Positions 52,464 to 57,500 of a stretch of DNA of 57,500 bases are shown here, one piece after another. This stretch comes from Mesostigma viride (Eukaryota; Streptophyta; Mesostigmatophyceae; Mesostigmatales; Mesostigmataceae): positions 4,420,702-4,478,201 of the forward strand of contig RPFO01000022.1 in assembly GCA_009746045.1 (NCBI GenBank), read 5' to 3'. The notes below the pieces were generated by a model. It ran no database searches. It was not told where the DNA came from and saw nothing but the letters and a program-made list of their open reading frames with translations. Each line of letters begins with the position of its first letter. Position 1 is the stretch's first letter. The position numbers and the translations under genes were made by a program.

Positions 52464-52606
52464 AACGGCTGGGTCAAGTACATGGGCATTCTCAGGGCGA
52501 AGGATCCCATGCGATGCGCGGTGGGTCTCGGGGTATTGAAGCTGTTGTGGCGCTGGGAGGTGCTCCGTCGTGAACCAGTGCCAGACACATCAAGCCGCGC
52601 TGCATG
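52464..52606 (+). CDS. Recombinase exon, DPMRCAVGLGVL motif
   Basis: After CACTCCCAG: NGWVKYMGILRAKDPMRCAV, then GLGVLKLLWRWEVLRREPVP and ends GCATG before GTGGGT. The pattern R-x-K-D-P-x-R-C-x-V-G-x-x-V-L-x-x-L-x-x-R-W-E is a signature of Crypton and GCR1-like recombinases (usually followed by AFYLF-type residues). Confidence 0.78.
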
Positions 52607-52751
52607 GTGGGTGATAAGTAAAACCAAGCAATGATGAAATCCATCTTTTTTTGTAGTGTCTGTGCAATGTCTGTGCACCAACCTGTAAAATAAAGTCTTC
52701 ATATATCTGTCTCTGGGTCTATTGATCTTTTTTTGTTTTCCTTTTTTGCAG

Positions 52752-52913
52752 GTATGGGGTGCCCTTCTCCCGGGGTAGAAGCCCGTCCGTGGCAGTGAGC
52801 TACGATTTGGAGAACAAGCACATCAACGAGGCCATGGACGCGGCGGGAGCCATGTGTGAGAAAGTCAACCACGAGCCACGTGCCTTGAACGTCATGCGCT
52901 CCTTACGCAATGG
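52752..52913 (+). CDS. Recombinase exon, up to catalytic box B
   Basis: After TTTTTTGCAG: the split codon gives AWYGVPFSRGRSPSVAVSYD, then HINEAMDAAGAMCEKVNHEP and RALNVMRSLRNG before GTAAGC. The usual H-x-x-R of box B is represented by R-S-L-R-N-G, so the His appears replaced by Arg. Confidence 0.75.
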
Positions 52914-53087
52914 GTAAGCAGACGCCCCCAAGCGCAGTGTTTGCCTTTTTGCGGACAAGTAATATGTTTGTGCCTTCGCTAATTTTGTTGTGCTATGTTG
53001 TGTTGTGATTTATCTTTTAGGTGGGGATTGCCTTATAGTTGATTTATGGGCCCATTATTGCTCGTGACTTGTCTCCCTTCATGACAG

Positions 53088-53319
53088 GGCGGACATGGCC
53101 GAGGTCAAACTGGGCGGGCGCTATGAAGACGGCGAGTTCTGCAGCTCGTATGCGTGAGATCACCCCAAGGGGCACTTGCTGGCATCAGCCGGGTTTCGTG
53201 CAAAGGCGGAGAATGCCTACTTTCTGCCCAGAGATTATGGCCTCAACTCGCCCGAGGCGGACTTCTGTCGCGCCCAACTCTTCCCATGGGCGACAATACA
53301 GCGGGCAGGATTGGAGAAG
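53088..53319 (+). CDS. Recombinase exon with the nucleophile tyrosine and an in-frame TGA
   Basis: After CATGACAG: GADMAEVKLGGRYEDGEFCS then SYA, with Tyr in the expected nucleophile position and GRY for the usual GRW/GRH. A TGA at 53155-53157 follows, and the same frame then continues with family-typical DHPKGHLLASAGFRAKAENA and PEADFCRAQLFPWATI up to a GTGCTT donor. A CGA-to-TGA change is the simplest cause. A 37-nt intron (GTGAGA to GCATCAG) is a less likely alternative. Confidence 0.72.
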
Positions 53320-53511
53320 GTGCTTGCTAGGGGTCGGGGTTGGGTAAATAACCTTAACCTTAGGGGCTGGGTTTGCTAAATCATTGCCTACCTATACAAG
53401 CATGCATTCGATGTGGCGTGTTGGGACACATGTTTTCTAACGTAATTGTATTGATCATGGCATCTTATTATTGGGTTAATGATGCATACCCATTGCGCAT
53501 GCTACTTGCAG

Positions 53512-53669
53512 CACAACCGCACGTGCCCCAAAGACGACCGGGACGTATCGGGGCAGAACTTTCTGACCTTTCTGGAGACAACGGGAAAGACGGCCCTTCT
53601 GTCAATCGCGCCGTTTATTCAAGAGGCGGCTCCCGACCTTCCGTTGTGGAAGTGCGCCGTCTTCATGAC
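53512..53669 (+). CDS. Recombinase exon, distal helical region
   Basis: After ACTTGCAG: HNRTCPKDDRDVSGQNFLTF, then LETTGKTALLSIAPFIQEAA and PDLPLWKCAVF. FLTFL...LLSIAPFIQE..P.LPLWKCAVF matches the FLxLLxxLRxxLLQD...PxHPIWxxxVF pattern that follows the recombinase core in Cryptons. The 3' limit is uncertain. Confidence 0.65.
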
Positions 53670-54078
53670 ACCCGATATGTCTTATGTTCCATTCCATTCA
53701 TTTCTTCATTTCTTGGCTGAGGAATACTCGTATGGAAAAAAGGAATTGCGGGATTAACTTTTTCATGTTGCTGCGTATATGTGGCTGTTGTTTTCGTGTT
53801 ACTTGGATGCTTAGCGTGGAAGAAGGTATCTGCTGATGTCCTCCAGGCGCACCGAGCGCCACGCGCCGCCGCACCGCTGGGCAGCTTGGGGCCTGGCCAA
53901 GAGGAGGTAAATAAGCAAATTGACACCCATAGTCCTTTCAAACCCCTTGCATGCCTTGTATTCTTGCAATTTTCCAACCTCCTAGATATAGTGCATTTTA
54001 CATGGTTATTTGGCAGTAATCGCTGTGCACAGTGCGCTGATCGCTACGATCCATTTGCTGCCACTATGAGTGTACCAG

Positions 54079-54900
54079 ATGGTGTCCGCGCTTCATAGCA
54101 TCGAGCGCACCGTCGGTGCACAAAGCCACCAAATGGATTCCGTGAAGACAGAGATAAGGGCCATGAAGGAGTTGCTGCGGGAGATGTCGTCCGGTGATGG
54201 TGCCGCCACCGCCGCCGCTGCCGCAGCCGCAACGTGTGCCCGCACCGGAAACCGTGGTGAAGGAGATGGCGGTGCTGCTGCTGCGGCCGCAACGGCCGCA
54301 GCGGCTGCTGCTGCGTGTGCAGCTGGCCCATCCGCGAATGCGAGCCCCTCCGCAGCGGCAACAGCTTAGAGGCGTAGCCACGTTCCACCAACTCCTGTGA
54401 GCGCCCCCCCAAAGCGGAAGAGGTCAGCAGAGCCGGGGGAGGTGTTAGAGAACTGCCGGCTCTGCCAGGGAGAAGTGGGTTGGCGCTATGATGTGCGTGG
54501 CACGGCTGCCCAGAGCACTGTGACGTCTCGGTCTGCCGAGTATTTTCTGGGAATTCACAACGGTCAGGGTCCGCCAATCCAACATTTGCAGGAATGTCAT
54601 AAGGATGAGGGCTGGCGTGAGCCCAGCGATCGCCGGTATTTCGGGGACATGAACATACTGTGGAAGGCCATTGGTGATGGTTTCATGGGCAGGTGGGCGC
54701 AAGGTGACACCCCTGGAACAACTTCTGTGCAACAACTTCCGGTCCCGCCGATCTCGCGACGCAGGCATGAGACCACCGCGTTTTGGCAAGCGTACCAGAC
54801 AGAGAAAGGATGGGGTGTCTTCCAGGTCCTCAAGGACATCCGTCAGATGCGCCTAATGATTGCGAGGCAGAATGCCACGAGCACTGCCGATGCAGTGTGA
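54079..54900 (+). CDS. Recombinase terminal exon(s): coiled coil and GCR1_C-like DNA-binding domain
   Basis: Acceptor TGTACCAG, then MVSALHSIERTVGAQSHQMD and EIRAMKELLREMSS (coiled coil), followed by a poly-Ala tract and a TAG at 54367 in the same frame. Then come basic PPKRKRS (possible nuclear signal), a CRLCQGEVGW segment and TSRSAEYFLGIHNGQGPPIQ, HLQECHKDEGWREPSDRRYF and GDMNILWKAIGDG. These align with the GCR1_C pattern DLWxEWxxGxxGxPSIxxLExxxxxxWRxxDxRxYxxRxxI. The stop at 54900 is TGA. The poly-Ala segment with its stop might be an intron ending GGCGTAG. Confidence 0.75.
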
Positions 54901-55431
54901 TGATTTTCTTCTGGAATGGCTACGTGCCAGCTTCACCATGGGATATCATCTCACATGCTGGCCAGAACTATCTTCTTCGCTTCCACATGCGTTGGTCTGT
55001 ACATATACTACCTAGAGGGGCGCTATGTTGGCATGTACATGATGATTAGTAGGCATTGGATTTATATTGCGGCGTGGGTAAGAGGATCTAATAAACATAG
55101 TGCCCCTCTAGGTAGTATATGTACAGACCAACGCATGTGGAAGCGAAGAAGATAGTTCTGGCCAGCATGTGAGATGATATCCCATGGTGAAGCTGGCACG
55201 TAGCCATTCCACAAGAAAATCATCACAGTGCATCGGCAGTGCTCGTGGCATTCTGCCTCGCAATCATTAGGCGCATCTGACGGATGTCCTTGAGGACCTG
55301 GAAGACACCCCATCCTTTCTCTGTCTGCTACGCTTGCCAAAACGCGGTGGTCTCATGCCTGCGTCGCGAGATCGGCGGGACCGGAAGTTGTTGCACAGAA
55401 GTTGTTCCAGGGGTGTCACCTTGCGCCCACA
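54692..55431. repeat. Inverted duplication of the recombinase gene's 3' end
   Basis: Left arm 54,692-55,030, right arm 55,096-55,431, loop about 65 bp. The right arm is the near-identical reverse complement of the last 209 bp of coding sequence, the stop codon and about 130 bp of 3' sequence. It begins ATAGTGCCCCTCTAGG and ends TGTCACCTTGCGCCCAC. Confidence 0.92.
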
Positions 55432-55436
55432 CTAGA

Positions 55437-55905
55437 AAAGGAGATGACCGGGCGGTAACACGCCCGGTAACACGAACGAACCCGGTAACATGCCCGGTAA
55501 CATGAACGGACCCATGTTACCGGACGGTAACAGGGGTCCGTTCATGTTACCGGGCGGTAACATGGGTCCGTTCATGTTACCGGGCCAGTTCGTGTTACCG
55601 GGCCGGTTACCGGGTTCGTTCGTGTTACCGGGCGTGTTACCGGGCACGTTCATGCTACGATGCCTGTTACCGGGCATGTTCATGTTACCGGGCCAGTTCG
55701 TGTTAACGGGCCGGTTACCGGGTTCGTTCGTGTTACCGGGCGTGTTACCGGGTACGTTCATGTTACGATGCCTGTTACCGGGCATGTTCATGTTACCGGG
55801 CTAGTGCGTGTTACCGGGCCGGTTACCGGGCATGTTCGTGTTACTGGGCGTGTTACCGGGCACGTTCATGGTACGTTGCCGGTTACCGGCCATGTTCATG
55901 TTACT
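55437..55905. repeat. GTTACCGGGC minisatellite
   Basis: About 470 bp of units such as GTTACCGGGCATGTTCAT and GTTACCGGGCCGGTTACCGG, with an orientation switch near 55,515 (CGGTAACA units before, GTTACCGG units after). Higher-order copies of about 105 bp are visible (CGATGCCTGTTACC near 55,658 and 55,768). Apparent frames are periodic artefacts. Confidence 0.9.
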
Positions 55906-57500
55906 CTACACGTAAGCCAACCATAATTGACAATTTCAACGCATGTAAGGCTACACATTTCCATCTCCATTCATATTCATCATCATGAACGACCGACTCG
56001 CCAACGCGGACAAGATAACGGCAGGATCGAGCTACCATGGTCCGGATTCCCCCGATTTCTGGCCTACGCTGGTTGTCTCCTTGATAAATGACATGTCGGT
56101 GCTGCATGGTTGACTCTATTTGATATGACATAATTAATTAAACTCGTGCTCCCGTTAGGGAGTCACGGAGCATTCATTAACATCTTGCATTCGTTGCCTA
56201 GTGTCCTTCCAGTCCGTTTTGCTTGCCGTACGTTGCACCGTTTAGTACGAGGCACATGATGTACGGTTCGAAGCACACTGTACTGCGCGTACTAATGCCT
56301 GGCACAAAACTTTCGCCGCGCCGACAGGGCGCCGATTTCAAATTTTGGGAACGGGTTGTTACCTCCAATTTCCAAAGAAAGACGTTTGAAGACCAGGGGC
56401 GAGGATGGCGGTCGGCGGACACGGAACTGACGAAAGCCATGAATTGCGACGGGCGGAAACATTATCGCTGCTGGCCAGTACGCCAGCGCTTGTGACAGTG
56501 CTGGCTCGGGACAAGATAGGGTTGACATGGCAGTCTTCGTCTGGCAGGAATGGTGGACTGTTAAGGTCGGGAAAAGAAAGATTGCCGGTGCCAGCACGGA
56601 AAACTCTCAGCGAGGTTCAGAGAGTTTCCACGTAGAGTTTACATGTAGGTCCGTAACCGAGTATGCCTGGAGAAATTCGATGCAATTCTGTTTTTTATTT
56701 TTCAATGCGGCCTAGCAGTTTGTCGAGAATTGCTCCAATGAGCTAAGGATGGTGATTCCCACTACGTATACAGTGCCTCTAGTTAGGTAGCTAGGACGTC
56801 AGCCGCGGTTGTATTTCCACGACAGCACCAACGAGGAGCCAATCCTGGAGGCTTTTCCCGAATCCGGCAGTATGCAGGGGTAGCAATTCAAGAGAACGCG
56901 AGCGGTAAATGGAGCGATGAGCTGCAGTGCAGACCGCATGGCAGCAGGGGTGGCAGCGAGAACCGCACTAGAAGCGGTTCTAGTAGCGACGACATGTGAG
57001 TGACATAAGTAACGGAGAATAAACAGAGCGAGATTCTGGAGCTATCCAAAACCTACAAGGCCGTCATGGACAGGCTGTGATCGAAGAGGAATGGAGCTGG
57101 GAAAATGAGCAACTGCGTAGCTGAGCAAGGATACTTATGAGAATTGCTTGTTGGCAGGTTGCATTGGAAGGCCCGTAGACCGCAAAAGCGGCATTCTGAG
57201 CAAAAGCTGGTTTCTTAGTATAGCACGAACTCTGAATACTTGATTTCTTGTCCTCTTACATGCGTGGTCAATTTCATGAAGATGACCATCATGAAGTACC
57301 GTCCTTGGGCATTTTTGTGCGTACATGCCCGTTTGTTGTCAAAGCACGTCCATGCAGATCTGAATCACATGCAAGCCCCAAGCGTCAATGGCGACTATCT
57401 TTGCAAAGGAAAAGCATCTAGACGTGTTCTGATGAAGCCAGTAAGGTCAAATGTTTCATGGTGCTTCCTCATAAGCCACATAGTAGATTAGATACTAACT
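55906..57500. other. No convincing gene; one dispersed repeat
   Basis: 56,051-56,086 repeats 16,755-16,790 (CCCGATTTCTGGCCT then GCTGGTTGTCTCCTTGATA), followed by AATTAATTAAAC and CTCCCGTTAGGGAGTCACG, which resembles the end motif of the repeats near 10,611 and 17,619. The frames of 60-100 codons after 56,200 have no features I recognise. Confidence 0.55.

Larger units (their letters stand above)
47099..54900 (+). pseudogene. Crypton-like tyrosine recombinase gene, multi-exon, with apparent in-frame stops
   Basis: The exons, separately listed, run in order: an N-terminal helical segment, the SAM-like domain, the catalytic domain, a distal helical region, a coiled coil and a GCR1_C-like domain. 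That order is typical of Crypton transposons and the genes derived from them. Splice phases agree across most junctions. Three stops interrupt the joined frame (TAA 51626, TGA 53155, TAG 54367), so this copy is likely dead unless some fall in unrecognised introns. No retrotransposon proteins accompany it, and I see no terminal repeats, as expected for Cryptons. Confidence 0.75.

Overview
This is a stretch of eukaryotic nuclear DNA. Coding pieces are broken by GT-AG introns with pyrimidine tracts and CTAAC-like branch points. Much of the rest is simple repeat, and the recognisable families are eukaryotic: F-box/leucine-rich repeat, ankyrin, a PQQ-type sugar dehydrogenase, a PAT/Ngaro-like tyrosine-recombinase retrotransposon and a Crypton-like tyrosine recombinase. 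One-repeat-per-exon genes, very long TCCA arrays and these two mobile families would suit a large-genome alga or other photosynthetic protist. A brown alga or another stramenopile is my weak first guess; nothing here proves it.

Layout. (1) 1-7,043: a large imperfect palindrome, with arms of about 2.6 kb and a unique 1.6 kb centre. The arms carry two copies of an unrecognised gene (here A1) and the centre carries another (A2). (2) 7,155-20,796: a second palindrome with 3.2 kb arms. Each arm has an unrecognised intact ORF of 346 aa (B1) and an unrecognised spliced gene (B2). Its spacer is packed with fold-back repeats, and its right arm is split by a 5.7 kb element with perfect 45 bp terminal inverted repeats. 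The left arm preserves the matching empty site. (3) 20,797-28,590: C-rich and TCCA microsatellites interrupted by a 5.3 kb tyrosine-recombinase retrotransposon (gag, RT-RNase H, 2A-like motif, recombinase) with split direct repeats. (4) 28,663-33,062: an F-box/LRR gene on the minus strand, with an intron holding about 1.1 kb of heptamer satellite. (5) 36,740-37,524: the 5' exons of a secreted PQQ-type dehydrogenase. (6) 37,664-45,205: a minus-strand coiled-coil/ankyrin gene, most of whose ankyrin exons lie in four tandem 1.16 kb units. (7) 47,099-54,900: a multi-exon Crypton-like recombinase with a GCR1_C-like C-terminal domain. It carries apparent in-frame stops, and its 3' end is repeated as an inverted copy. 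(8) 55,437-57,500: a GTTACCGGGC minisatellite, then sequence I cannot read.

The genes do not form a pathway. The region is a repeat-rich accessory landscape where several mobile systems have landed beside or inside host-type genes. The least explained objects are the two palindromes with genes A1, A2, B1 and B2: compact, GC-rich, duplicated head to head, and not assignable by me to any family. An endogenous algal virus or an unusual large mobile element are both possible, and neither is shown.
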